64,000 nucleotides of DNA, taken from Flavobacteriales bacterium. Lineage in GTDB: Bacteria; Bacteroidota; Bacteroidia; Flavobacteriales; Flavobacteriaceae. The stretch covers positions 32,469 through 96,468 of the forward strand of contig JAGXRF010000111.1 in NCBI GenBank assembly GCA_018335925.1. The letters run 5' to 3'. This document shows, one piece after another, positions 40,166 through 48,053 of the stretch. Position 1 is the stretch's first letter; each line of letters begins with the position of its first letter. A program made the position numbers and the translations under genes. The notes beneath the pieces are model-generated. The model saw only the letters and a program-made list of their open reading frames with translations. It ran no database searches and was not told where the DNA came from.

Positions 40166-40864
40166 ATGAAAAAAGCAACCATATTAATTCTTCTATTTTT
40201 TGTGAGTTCTTGTGTAGAAATGCAACAAGTAATGCAACAAATGCCCATCAATGAAAACGTTGATATTGCAAATGGTTTAAGGCAGGCTTTAGACTTTGGT
40301 GTTCAAAAACAAGTATTCAAACTTACACAACCTAACGGTTTTTTTCAAAATAATTTGGTTCGAATTGGTTTCCCAAGCGAATTGCAACAAGTAGAACAAG
40401 GACTCAGAAAAGTAGGCTTAAACTCCTTGGCAGATGACGGCATTAAAGCACTCAACAGAGCTGCAGAAAATGCCGTGAAAGAAGCAACTCCCATTTTTGT
40501 TAATGCCATCAAGCAAATCACCTTTGAAGATGCCCGAGCCATTTTAATGGGTGACAAAAGAGCAGCTACACAATATTTAGAAAAAACCACCCAAACAGCA
40601 TTATACAACCAATTTTATCCGGTGGTACAACAATCATTTCAAAAAGTAGGAGCTGACCAAATTTGGCAAAATTTAATTCAAAAATACAATAGTTTGCCTT
40701 TGGTGACTAAAGTAAATCCGGATTTGACAGACCATGTAACCAAGCAAGCTTTAGTGGGGGTTTATGAAATGATTGCATTAGAAGAAATTGCCATCAGAAA
40801 TGATTTATCTGCAAGAACTACCGATGTGTTAAAAAGAGTTTTTGCCATGCAAGACAAAAAATAA
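40166..40864 (+). CDS. DUF4197 lipoprotein
   Basis: 232 residues. Signal peptide ending in lipobox VSSC (Cys17), then an all-helical DUF4197 domain (GLRQALDFGVQKQVFKLTQPNGFF through LTDHVTKQALVGVYEMIALEE). A periplasmic or outer-membrane-anchored protein of unknown function. Single gene, convergent with the hydrolase. Confidence 0.88.
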   Translation: MKKATILILLFFVSSCVEMQQVMQQMPINENVDIANGLRQALDFGVQKQVFKLTQPNGFFQNNLVRIGFPSELQQVEQGLRKVGLNSLADDGIKALNRAAENAVKEATPIFVNAIKQITFEDARAILMGDKRAATQYLEKTTQTALYNQFYPVVQQSFQKVGADQIWQNLIQKYNSLPLVTKVNPDLTDHVTKQALVGVYEMIALEEIAIRNDLSARTTDVLKRVFAMQDKK

Positions 40865-40930
40865 ACTTAAAATTTTAATAATCAATAACATATATATAAC
40901 ACGAACTTAACACAAAGTCCACCAAAAAGT

Positions 40931-40959
40931 TTGGATATTTGCATTAACATATAAGTTTG
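40931..40959 (+). promoter_or_regulatory. Orphan promoter in a convergent intergenic region
   Basis: TTG (40931-40933), 18 bp, TAAGTTTG (40952-40959): a full TTG-N17-23-TAnnTTTG match. It points to the right although no gene starts there; the only downstream structure is a terminator hairpin at 40977-41011. Confidence 0.5.
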
Positions 40960-40964
40960 TTTGG

Positions 40965-41011
40965 TTAGAGTTAGTTAAAAAAGTCGGTAGTTGTGAATGC
41001 CGGCTTTTTTT
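40965..41011 (+). ncRNA. Candidate very short RNA (orphan promoter to terminator)
   Basis: The orphan promoter would start transcription near 40965 and the hairpin would end it at about 41011, giving a 45-50 nt RNA antisense to the 3' end of the hydrolase mRNA. Purely inferred from promoter and terminator; no known family recognised. Confidence 0.25.
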
Positions 41012-41837
41012 GTTGCAAATAATGCAAAACCAATTGGTTAAAAATTTCGGGTTTTTCAACATTTACCACATGTCCGCAAGCAGGAATAATGGCTAACTTA
41101 GAAGATTGAAAATGATCTGCCACTACTTTTTTTACTGCTGGTAAAAACATATAATCCTCCTCACCCATGACGTATAAAGTCGGAATTTTAATCTCCACTT
41201 GTCTAAACCATTTGAGTAATGGATTGATTTCTGCTGTAAGTTTAAACCATTTGATGAACTCTTTTTGGTATAATTTTTTTGCTTCATTAACAAACAACAA
41301 TCTTGATTGTTGGTGGTTCTTTTTTGGCATGATAATAAAGGCAAACAATTTATACAACACCAAATAAGGCAACACATATTTAAATAAATTTCCGACACGC
41401 ATTAATATTTGCGAACGAAAATTCATCTTTAAAATGGCTCCACCCAAAATCATGGAGGAAACTCTTTGAGGTTGCATTTCTGCCAATTGTCTGATGATAA
41501 TTGAACCTAGAGAGATTCCAACAAAATGAGAAGATTGGATGTTTAAATGATCTAACACTTCTACAATATCATTTGCAATGCTATGAAAAGAGTACTTTTT
41601 TCCCCACGATACCTTTTTCTCAGCTTTGGAATTGCCATGTCCACGCAAATCTAACAACAATACATTGTAGTGTTTTGCAAACTCACGAACTTGTCTGAAC
41701 CAAATGGTAGAACTCCCTCCAGCACCATGTACAAAGGTGACCCATTCGGATTGGCTAGGATGCAAATATGTTTGAAAGTGTAACAAGAAAACAAATATTA
41801 ATTCGTAAAAATAGAGTTTTTCCAGTAAAACAAGCAT
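40971..41837 (-). CDS. Alpha/beta hydrolase
   Basis: 288 residues. Oxyanion motif HGAGGSSTIW, nucleophile elbow GISLGS (near residue 108), acid in GEEDYMFLP and His in ACGHVVNVEKPE are all present, so it should be catalytically active. The substrate is not predictable. The N-terminus before WVTFVHGAGG is longer and more hydrophobic than usual, so a start further downstream is possible. The transcription terminator hairpin overlaps the last codons of the gene. Confidence 0.88.
   Translation of the reverse strand: MLVLLEKLYFYELIFVFLLHFQTYLHPSQSEWVTFVHGAGGSSTIWFRQVREFAKHYNVLLLDLRGHGNSKAEKKVSWGKKYSFHSIANDIVEVLDHLNIQSSHFVGISLGSIIIRQLAEMQPQRVSSMILGGAILKMNFRSQILMRVGNLFKYVLPYLVLYKLFAFIIMPKKNHQQSRLLFVNEAKKLYQKEFIKWFKLTAEINPLLKWFRQVEIKIPTLYVMGEEDYMFLPAVKKVVADHFQSSKLAIIPACGHVVNVEKPEIFNQLVLHYLQQKKPAFTTTDFFN
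40977..41011. terminator. Terminator overlapping the end of the hydrolase gene
   Basis: AAAAAAGTCGG (40977-40987) pairs with CCGGCTTTTTT (41000-41010). It lies inside the last 14 codons of the hydrolase gene and is T-rich on both strands. Confidence 0.75.
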
Positions 41838-41848
41838 TAATAATATTA

Positions 41849-41879
41849 AAAAAGGAAGCTTTTAGGGGCTTCCTTTTTA
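41849..41879 (-). terminator. Terminator of the universal stress protein gene
   Basis: AAAGGAAGC (41851-41859) and GCTTCCTTT (41868-41876), T-run follows on the minus strand. Confidence 0.8.
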
Positions 41880-41881
41880 AA

Positions 41882-42721
41882 TTACAAAACTTTTTCGTGG
41901 ATGGACAATACCGGAATTTTAGAGTGGTAAGACAATTTTTGCGTTAAGCTTTGTTGGAACAACTCTTGGAAAAATCCTTTTTTATAATGCAGCATCGCAA
42001 CCATGTCTACTTCGTAGGAATCAATGAAATTCAAAATAGTTTGATAGGTATTTTCGTCTTTAAATTGATGAAAAACTACCCCTAATCCTTCAAAATCGTC
42101 TTTCCATTGGTTTACAATGCTCGCATCTACGATATTTTTTGAATTTTCTACATGTACCAAATGCACTTGAGCACCTAAAGCATTCGCAATTTTTAATACT
42201 TTTTGTAAAGCCAAACGATCTTTTTCACGGAAGCGTGTAGTGAATACAATTCTTTTCAAGTCATTAAATGCAGAATCTTCCGGAACGGCAACCACCACAC
42301 TTTCTACTTCAGAAATAACCGCACCTGCATTAGATCCTAAAAACATTTCTTTTAAACCACTTGCCCCCTTGGTTCCCATGATGATAAAATCAAAGGTATC
42401 CTCTTTAATAAGTTCTTGAATGGCATAAATCAAATCGCCATGTTTTAAAACATTAGAAATTTTAACTTGATCTAACTGATGTTCTTTCGCAATTTGATGC
42501 AAAGCAGGTATTTGAGATTTAAAATTTTCAAAGGTTTCCAACTCAATGGTATCATACACATCTTTTAGTGTAGATGGCAATCCACCTACATGAATGGTTG
42601 GCAAATCGTACTGATGTAGTACCACAATTTCTGCCTGAAATTGATTGGCAAACTGCAATGCATATACAAAAGCATTATTGGCAGCATTTGAAAAATCGGT
42701 TGGGAATAATATCTTTTTCAT
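41882..42721 (-). CDS. Universal stress protein, tandem Usp domains
   Basis: 279 residues with two Usp domains (1-145 and 150-279). The first has the nucleotide-loop-like MGTKGASGLKEMFLGSNAGAVI, i.e. G-x2-G-x9-G-type residues, suggesting ATP binding; the second is more degenerate. Such proteins respond to starvation or low oxygen. A perfect palindrome TGATAATTATCA is centred 29.5 bp upstream of a -7-like box (TATCTTTA), the geometry of a class II Crp/Fnr-activated promoter. Confidence 0.94.
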   Translation of the reverse strand: MKKILFPTDFSNAANNAFVYALQFANQFQAEIVVLHQYDLPTIHVGGLPSTLKDVYDTIELETFENFKSQIPALHQIAKEHQLDQVKISNVLKHGDLIYAIQELIKEDTFDFIIMGTKGASGLKEMFLGSNAGAVISEVESVVVAVPEDSAFNDLKRIVFTTRFREKDRLALQKVLKIANALGAQVHLVHVENSKNIVDASIVNQWKDDFEGLGVVFHQFKDENTYQTILNFIDSYEVDMVAMLHYKKGFFQELFQQSLTQKLSYHSKIPVLSIHEKVL

Positions 42722-42757
42722 AGCTATTTACTTTATATTGTTTCACGTTTTCTGTGT

Positions 42758-42802
42758 TAAAGATACCCGTTTTTACTTGAATGAAGATTGATAATTATCA
42801 TG
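42758..42802 (-). promoter_or_regulatory. usp promoter with Crp/Fnr-like palindrome
   Basis: Minus strand: CATGATAATTATCAAT (42787-42802) with palindromic core 42789-42800, then a -7-like TATCTTTA at 42765-42758. Core centre to box edge is 29.5 bp. Confidence 0.6.
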
Positions 42803-42846
42803 TTTGACAAATTACGAATTTGTGTAATTTGGTTTTAATATAAATA

Positions 42847-42876
42847 AAAACATCCTCCAAATGGAGGACGTTTTGA
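42847..42876 (-). terminator. Terminator of lpd
   Basis: TCCTCCA (42853-42859) and TGGAGGA (42862-42868) hairpin; T-run on the minus strand. Confidence 0.7.
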
Positions 42877-42896
42877 TAATTTAATCTCAACAAAAC

Positions 42897-44300
42897 TTAT
42901 ATGTGTAAAGCTCTATTTTCAGTAGCTGCTAAAGCAGCTTCCTTGGTAGCTTCTGCAAAAGTTGGATGTGCGTGACTCATTCTTGCAATATCTTCCGCAC
43001 TAGCTTTGTATTCCATAGCAGTAACTGCCTGTGCAATCAAATCTGCACAACGTGGACCAATCATATGAACACCTAAAACCTCATCGGTTTTGGCATCTGC
43101 CAATATTTTTACAAAACCATCGGTATCACCACCAGCTCTAGCTCTTCCTAATGCCTTAAACGGAAACGACCCTGATTTAAAAGCAACACCTGCTTCTTTT
43201 AATTGCTCTTCGGTTTTACCAACAGCTGCAACTTCTGGCCAAGTATATACCACACCTGGAATTAAGTTATAATCAATATGTGGTTTTTGACCCGCTAAAT
43301 ATTCTGCCACCAAAACACCTTCTTCTTCTGCTTTATGGGCCAACATGGCTCCACGAACCACATCTCCTATCGCATAAATATTTGGTGCAGTGGTTTGCAA
43401 ATGATCATTGACTTCAACTTGTCCTCTTTCGGTAACTTTTACTCCTGCATTTTCTGCTTGCAATCCATCGGTATAAGGTCTTCTTCCTACAGAAACCAAG
43501 CAGTAGTCGCCTTCAAAAGAAACGATTTCTCCTTTTGCATTAGCAGCTTCAACCAATACTTGGGCACCATTTCTTTCTACTTTTTTTACTTGGTGCGAAG
43601 TGTAAAATTTCATTCCTTGTTTTTTCAACACTTTGGTCAACTCTTTGCTCAAAGCTCCATCCATACCAGGAATGATTCTGTCTAAATACTCAATTACAGA
43701 AACCTGAGCTCCCAAACGCAAGTACACTTGTCCTAATTCAATTCCAATGACCCCTCCACCAATAATTACCAAATGTTTTGGTACTTCGGTTAATTTTAAA
43801 GCCTCTGTAGAGGTGATGATTCTTTCTTTGTCAATAGTAATGAATGGCAAACTAGATGGCTTGGAACCTGTAGCAATGATGCTGTATTTTGATTCGATAG
43901 TTTCTACGGAACCATCTGCTTTGGTAATATTTACATGCGTAGCATCTTTAAAACCTCCAACACCATTAAAAACGGTAATTTTATTTTTATCCATCAAATA
44001 CTGAATTCCACCAGTCGTTTGGTCTACAACCGACTGTTTTCGGGCAATCATTTGTGCTAAGTTTACTTTTGGTTGCGAAACTTCAATCCCGTGCTCTGCA
44101 AAATGAGCTACTGCATCGTGGTAATGATGCGAAGAACTTAACAGTGCTTTAGAAGGGATACATCCAACATTTAAGCAAGTACCACCTAATACATTGTATT
44201 TTTCGATAATTGCAGTTTTAAAACCCAATTGGGCACAACGAATAGCTGCAACATATCCACCAGGACCAGAACCGATTACCGTAACATCAAATGAACTCAT
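42897..44300 (-). CDS. lpd: Dihydrolipoyl dehydrogenase
   Basis: E3 component of 2-oxoacid dehydrogenase complexes and possibly the glycine cleavage system; re-oxidises lipoamide with FAD and NAD. 467 residues from ATG 44300; a further ATG at 44342 would add an unlikely 14-residue leader. FAD-binding VIGSGPGGY (residues 8-16), redox pair Cys42/Cys47 in GGTCLNVGCIPS, NAD motif IGGGVIGIE near 182 and catalytic His-Glu region HAHPTFAEA near 446 are all intact. A -7 box and a palindrome lie upstream. Not adjacent to its partner E1/E2 genes. Confidence 0.97.
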   Translation of the reverse strand: MSSFDVTVIGSGPGGYVAAIRCAQLGFKTAIIEKYNVLGGTCLNVGCIPSKALLSSSHHYHDAVAHFAEHGIEVSQPKVNLAQMIARKQSVVDQTTGGIQYLMDKNKITVFNGVGGFKDATHVNITKADGSVETIESKYSIIATGSKPSSLPFITIDKERIITSTEALKLTEVPKHLVIIGGGVIGIELGQVYLRLGAQVSVIEYLDRIIPGMDGALSKELTKVLKKQGMKFYTSHQVKKVERNGAQVLVEAANAKGEIVSFEGDYCLVSVGRRPYTDGLQAENAGVKVTERGQVEVNDHLQTTAPNIYAIGDVVRGAMLAHKAEEEGVLVAEYLAGQKPHIDYNLIPGVVYTWPEVAAVGKTEEQLKEAGVAFKSGSFPFKALGRARAGGDTDGFVKILADAKTDEVLGVHMIGPRCADLIAQAVTAMEYKASAEDIARMSHAHPTFAEATKEAALAATENRALHI

Positions 44301-44638
44301 AATTGAAATTTTTAGGAATAAAATTGAAATAAAACTTTGCAAAATTACAACTAAATTTCATTAAACTAAGGGAATATTCCGACTTAATTTACAAAAATCA
44401 ATGCATTTATTGCATATTTCACAAAAATGAATTTAAAGTTATTTTACTGCGATTTTCTGCAGGATTTTCGCTTTGAATTTCAATCTATTGCGTTGGAAAT
44501 CGTTTTCGTAACTTTCTGTAATTCATGATATTTATCATCCAAATCCTATTTTTTTCATCGGACATTTGAAGTAGAAATTTCATCTATAAGTAGATTATTA
44601 ATAACACGTGAAAGTTCAATTTTCTAAAAATTTATCTC
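44301..44638. promoter_or_regulatory. 338-bp divergent promoter region between lpd and pckA
   Basis: No gene is seen. It holds the lpd -7 box (TAATTTTG on the minus strand, 44340-44347) with a perfect 10-bp palindrome GGAATATTCC at 44371-44380 about 29 bp upstream of it, the pckA regulatory site (44525-44568), and CACGTG at 44605-44610. The remainder is AT-rich with no further structure I can support. Confidence 0.5.
44525..44568 (+). promoter_or_regulatory. pckA promoter with Crp/Fnr-like palindrome
   Basis: ATGATATTTATCAT (44525-44538) is symmetric about 44531.5; a -7-like GACATTTG (one mismatch to TAnnTTTG) is at 44561-44568. Centre to box edge is 29.5 bp, identical to the usp promoter. 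Confidence 0.6.
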
Positions 44639-46255
44639 ATGAAAAACATCAAAATCATCCAAGAGCTACACGATTTAGGTATCACAGGATACCATGAAGT
44701 GATTTACAATCCGAGTTATGAAGAGCTTTTTAAAGCAGAGATGTCAGAAAAAAATCGTGGTTTTGAAAAAGGTGCCCAAACCGAAACCGGTGCTGTTGCA
44801 GTGAAAACCGGAGTTTTTACCGGAAGATCACCAAAAGACCGTTTTATTGTAAAAGACGACGTTACCAAAGATACTATTTACTGGGATGGCAAAGTAAACA
44901 AACCAACCAGTACAGAAACTTTTAACACTTGTAAAAAATTGGTTTTAAAACAATTGTCTACTTCAAAAAGATTGTATGTGGTAGATGCTTTTTGTGGTAC
45001 CAATCCGGATACCAGATTAAAAGTTCGTTTTGTGATGGAAGTTGCTTGGCAAGCCCATTTTGTGACCAATATGTTTATCCGACCTTCTCATTATGAATTG
45101 GCACAATTCGGAAAACCTGATTTTGTGGTAATGAATGGTTCTAAAACCACTTGCGAAAATTGGAAAGATTTAGGTTTGAATTCTGAAAACTTTGTATTGT
45201 TTAACCTTACCGAAAAAATACAAATCATTGGAGGTACTTGGTATGGTGGTGAAATGAAAAAGGGTATGTTTGCCATGATGAACTACTACTTGCCATTACG
45301 AGGTATTGCCAGTATGCACTGCTCTGCCAATGTGGGAGAAGATGGAGATGTGGCTTTGTTTTTTGGGCTATCAGGTACTGGAAAAACTACCTTATCTGCC
45401 GATCCTAAACGTTATTTGATTGGAGATGATGAACACGGTTGGGACAACCAAGGTGTTTTTAACTACGAAGGTGGTTGCTATGCCAAAGTAATTGATTTAA
45501 CTGAAGAAAACGAACCAGACATTTGGAGAGCCATCAAACGTGATGCATTGCTAGAAAATGTAGTGGTTAATGAATACGGAGAAGTGGATTACAACGACCA
45601 TTCCATTACTGAAAACTCAAGAGTTTCTTATCCAATTTACCATATCAACAAAATTGTGTTGCCTTCTAAAGCGGGTCATGCCAATAAAATCATTTATTTG
45701 TCTGCAGATGCTTTTGGAGTACTTCCACCGGTTGCTATTTTAGATGAAGATCAAGCACAATACCATTTCTTATGTGGTTATACCAGTAAATTGGCTGGAA
45801 CCGAAAGAGGTATTACCGCTCCAGAGCCATCATTCTCTCCTGCTTTCGGAGAAGCTTTCCTTACCCTTCATCCAACCATGTATTCTAAAACATTGATTGG
45901 AAAAATGCAGGAACACGGAGCCAAAGCCTATTTGGTAAATACCGGATGGAACGGTACAGGAAAAAGAATTTCTATCAAAGATACCAGAGCCATTATTGAT
46001 GCCATTTTAAATGGTACCATTGAAGAAGCTCCTACCACACACCTTCCGTTGTTGAACCTAACCATACCAACCTCTTTGCCCGGAGTAAATGAAAAATTGT
46101 TAGACCCTCGAAACACTTACCTAAATGTAGAAGAATGGGAAGAAAAAGCCATTGATTTAAGCAAAAAATACATCGATAACTTTACCCAATACACCGATAC
46201 CGAAGAAGGTAAACGATTGGTAAACGCAGGTCCGCAATTAGAAGTATTTGCATAG
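44639..46255 (+). CDS. pckA: Phosphoenolpyruvate carboxykinase (ATP)
   Basis: Gluconeogenic enzyme converting oxaloacetate plus ATP to PEP and CO2. 538 residues, usual length. Kinase-1a P-loop [14 protein letters not shown] near residues 244-257, [22 protein letters not shown] and the substrate loop GRSPKDRF near 62-69 are intact. The leader is about 65 nt if the -7 box at 44561 is correct. The upstream palindrome suggests control by a Crp/Fnr-type regulator shared with usp and the SLC13 transporter. Confidence 0.97.
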   Translation: MKNIKIIQELHDLGITGYHEVIYNPSYEELFKAEMSEKNRGFEKGAQTETGAVAVKTGVFTGRSPKDRFIVKDDVTKDTIYWDGKVNKPTSTETFNTCKKLVLKQLSTSKRLYVVDAFCGTNPDTRLKVRFVMEVAWQAHFVTNMFIRPSHYELAQFGKPDFVVMNGSKTTCENWKDLGLNSENFVLFNLTEKIQIIGGTWYGGEMKKGMFAMMNYYLPLRGIASMHCSANVGEDGDVALFFGLSGTGKTTLSADPKRYLIGDDEHGWDNQGVFNYEGGCYAKVIDLTEENEPDIWRAIKRDALLENVVVNEYGEVDYNDHSITENSRVSYPIYHINKIVLPSKAGHANKIIYLSADAFGVLPPVAILDEDQAQYHFLCGYTSKLAGTERGITAPEPSFSPAFGEAFLTLHPTMYSKTLIGKMQEHGAKAYLVNTGWNGTGKRISIKDTRAIIDAILNGTIEEAPTTHLPLLNLTIPTSLPGVNEKLLDPRNTYLNVEEWEEKAIDLSKKYIDNFTQYTDTEEGKRLVNAGPQLEVFA

Positions 46256-46270
46256 CTTGCAAATAAAAAA

Positions 46271-46407
46271 GTTGACCGAGAAGTCGTTAAATGTCAATCC
46301 GAACATGCTATCAAAGACTATATGCTTGGGTGGATTCGGAATCTAAAAAAAATGATTTTAGAAGCTGAAATAAATTCAGCTTGACAGTATGGAACTTTTC
46401 GGTCAAC
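46271..46407. repeat. Palindromic repeat element inside the pckA/cytochrome terminator
   Basis: Outer arms GTTGACCGAGAAG (46271-46283) and CTTTTCGGTCAAC (46395-46407) pair over 13 bp with one G-T. On the minus strand a T-run follows, so this is the terminator of the cytochrome gene. Nested in its loop is a 95-bp unit (46292-46386) bounded by TGTCA and TGACA, containing CCGAA/TTCGG and a perfect AAGCTGAA/TTCAGCTT hairpin. The same unit, degraded, lies at 3600-3632 and a full relative at 38539-38624. Confidence 0.7.
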
Positions 46408-46818
46408 TTATTTCAATACCGCTTTTACTTCTTGTTCTGTAACTATCTTTTTTGATTGGTTACCCCAAGAATTTAAAATGTAATTCATCACATCTGCAAC
46501 TTCTTGATCGGTTAAATTCATGTTGGGCATTTGGCTATCATATTTGATCCCATTTACCACAATTTTTCCGCTTTGCCCGAATTTGATTGCATGTATGCTT
46601 TCTTTTCTTTTATTAAACAACCAATCTGATTTGGCTAATGGTGGCACTACCCCTTTGGTTCCTTTGCCATCTCCCAAATGGCATTGCATGCAAAATTCTT
46701 CATACACAATGGCACCCCTATCCATACTGACTTTTAAAGGAGTCGTTTGCTCTTCCGTTTTATCTAAAGATAGTAATGCAAACAAAAGCAACCATATTTT
46801 ACTAATTCCTAAATACAT
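46408..46818 (-). CDS. Small c-type cytochrome
   Basis: 136 residues, hydrophobic N-terminal signal/anchor (ISKIWLLLFALLSL) without a clear lipobox. One haem site C43-M-Q-C46-H47 and a probable axial Met96 in YDSQMPNM. Class I cytochrome c fold (VPPLAKSDWL, VADVMNYILNSWG). One bp downstream of the PQQ sugar dehydrogenase stop, so it is probably that enzyme's electron acceptor. Confidence 0.92.
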   Translation of the reverse strand: MYLGISKIWLLLFALLSLDKTEEQTTPLKVSMDRGAIVYEEFCMQCHLGDGKGTKGVVPPLAKSDWLFNKRKESIHAIKFGQSGKIVVNGIKYDSQMPNMNLTDQEVADVMNYILNSWGNQSKKIVTEQEVKAVLK

Positions 46819-46819
46819 T

Positions 46820-47941
46820 TTAATTTTTGGTTGGTTCTATTTTAAAAATTCCTTTGCCTTCCACAGCAACGTAAATAAATCCATCCGGACCTTGACGAAC
46901 ATCACGAACTCTCCCGATATTTTCCGCAATTTTTTCGCGATAAACCACTTGATTATTTTCAATTTTTAAAAATTCAACATATTGAAAAACCAACGACCCA
47001 ACCAACAAATGGTTTTTCCACTCCGGATAATTATTTGAAGTGACAAAAGTCATTCCCGAAGGTGCAATAGAAGGCACCCAATAATACAAAGGCTGCTCCA
47101 TGCCATCTTTTTTGGTTTCGTTGGTAATAATGGTGCCATTATAATTGATGCCATAAGTAATTACTGGCCAACCATAATTCGCTCCTTTTTTAATCACATT
47201 AATTTCGTCTCCTCCTCTTGGTCCATGCTCGTGTACCCATATTTCACCGGTTACCGGATGTACGGTCATTCCTTGCGGATTGCGATGACCATAACTATAA
47301 ACAGCAGGTTTGCTATTTTCTACATGAACAAACGGATTGTCGGTAGGAATGCTGCCATCCTCTTTCAAACGATATACTTTTCCACCATCTCTTGAGATAA
47401 ATTGTGGATTTTCGTCATGGTTTCCTCTATCTCCAACAGTAAAATACAAATCTCCTTTGGCATCAAAAACAATTCTGGAACCAAAATGATGGCTTCGCGA
47501 AGTATTTGGAGTTGCTTTGTATAAAGATTGAATTTCCACCAATTGGTTGTTATTTATTTTTGCACGAATCAGTTCTGTGTTGGCACCTTGGTCGTCTCCT
47601 TTGGTAGATGAAAAAGTAAAATAAATCCAACCGTTTTCTGCATACTTTGGATGCACTTTTACATCTAGCATCCCACCTTGGTTTCGAGCATATACTTTAA
47701 TTGGGTGCGAAACCTCTGTTTTAACCCCATCTTTCACCAAAAAAATGCCTCCACTTCGCTCTGTAACTATCATCGTTTTATCGTCTAACCAATCCATTCC
47801 CCATGGCACCTCTATGCCAGTTACTATCGGAGTAAGTACATGTTTTTTTTGATCGGGAGTCAACGGTACATCTTGCTCTTTTTTCTGGGCTTTGCAAGCG
47901 AATAAAGCAACTAAAAATACTAGTGAAAAAATTGGTTTCAT
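46820..47941 (-). CDS. PQQ-dependent sugar dehydrogenase (lipoprotein)
   Basis: 373 residues of the glucose/sorbosone dehydrogenase beta-propeller family. Lipobox ALFAC at Cys16. PWGMDWLDDKTMIVTERSGG, SHHFGSRIVFDAKGDLYFTVGDRG (catalytic His region) and HEHGPRGGDEINVI are family signatures. These enzymes oxidise aldose sugars with pyrroloquinoline quinone in the periplasm or at the surface. Coupled to the cytochrome c gene. No PQQ synthesis genes are in the window, so the cofactor may be scavenged. Divergent from a TonB receptor. Confidence 0.92.
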   Translation of the reverse strand: MKPIFSLVFLVALFACKAQKKEQDVPLTPDQKKHVLTPIVTGIEVPWGMDWLDDKTMIVTERSGGIFLVKDGVKTEVSHPIKVYARNQGGMLDVKVHPKYAENGWIYFTFSSTKGDDQGANTELIRAKINNNQLVEIQSLYKATPNTSRSHHFGSRIVFDAKGDLYFTVGDRGNHDENPQFISRDGGKVYRLKEDGSIPTDNPFVHVENSKPAVYSYGHRNPQGMTVHPVTGEIWVHEHGPRGGDEINVIKKGANYGWPVITYGINYNGTIITNETKKDGMEQPLYYWVPSIAPSGMTFVTSNNYPEWKNHLLVGSLVFQYVEFLKIENNQVVYREKIAENIGRVRDVRQGPDGFIYVAVEGKGIFKIEPTKN

Positions 47942-48053
47942 GAGTTAAAATTTGAGTAAAAGTAAAAAGTACGAAGGTTATTTTTCTGAAAAAAATGATA
48001 AAATGCCTATTCCTTAAAATCAAAAATGCAATTTTGTATGTCTAAAACTATCC

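Noticed and set aside
44605-44610. CACGTG as a regulator site upstream of pckA
   Set aside because: A 6-bp palindrome is too common to interpret alone.
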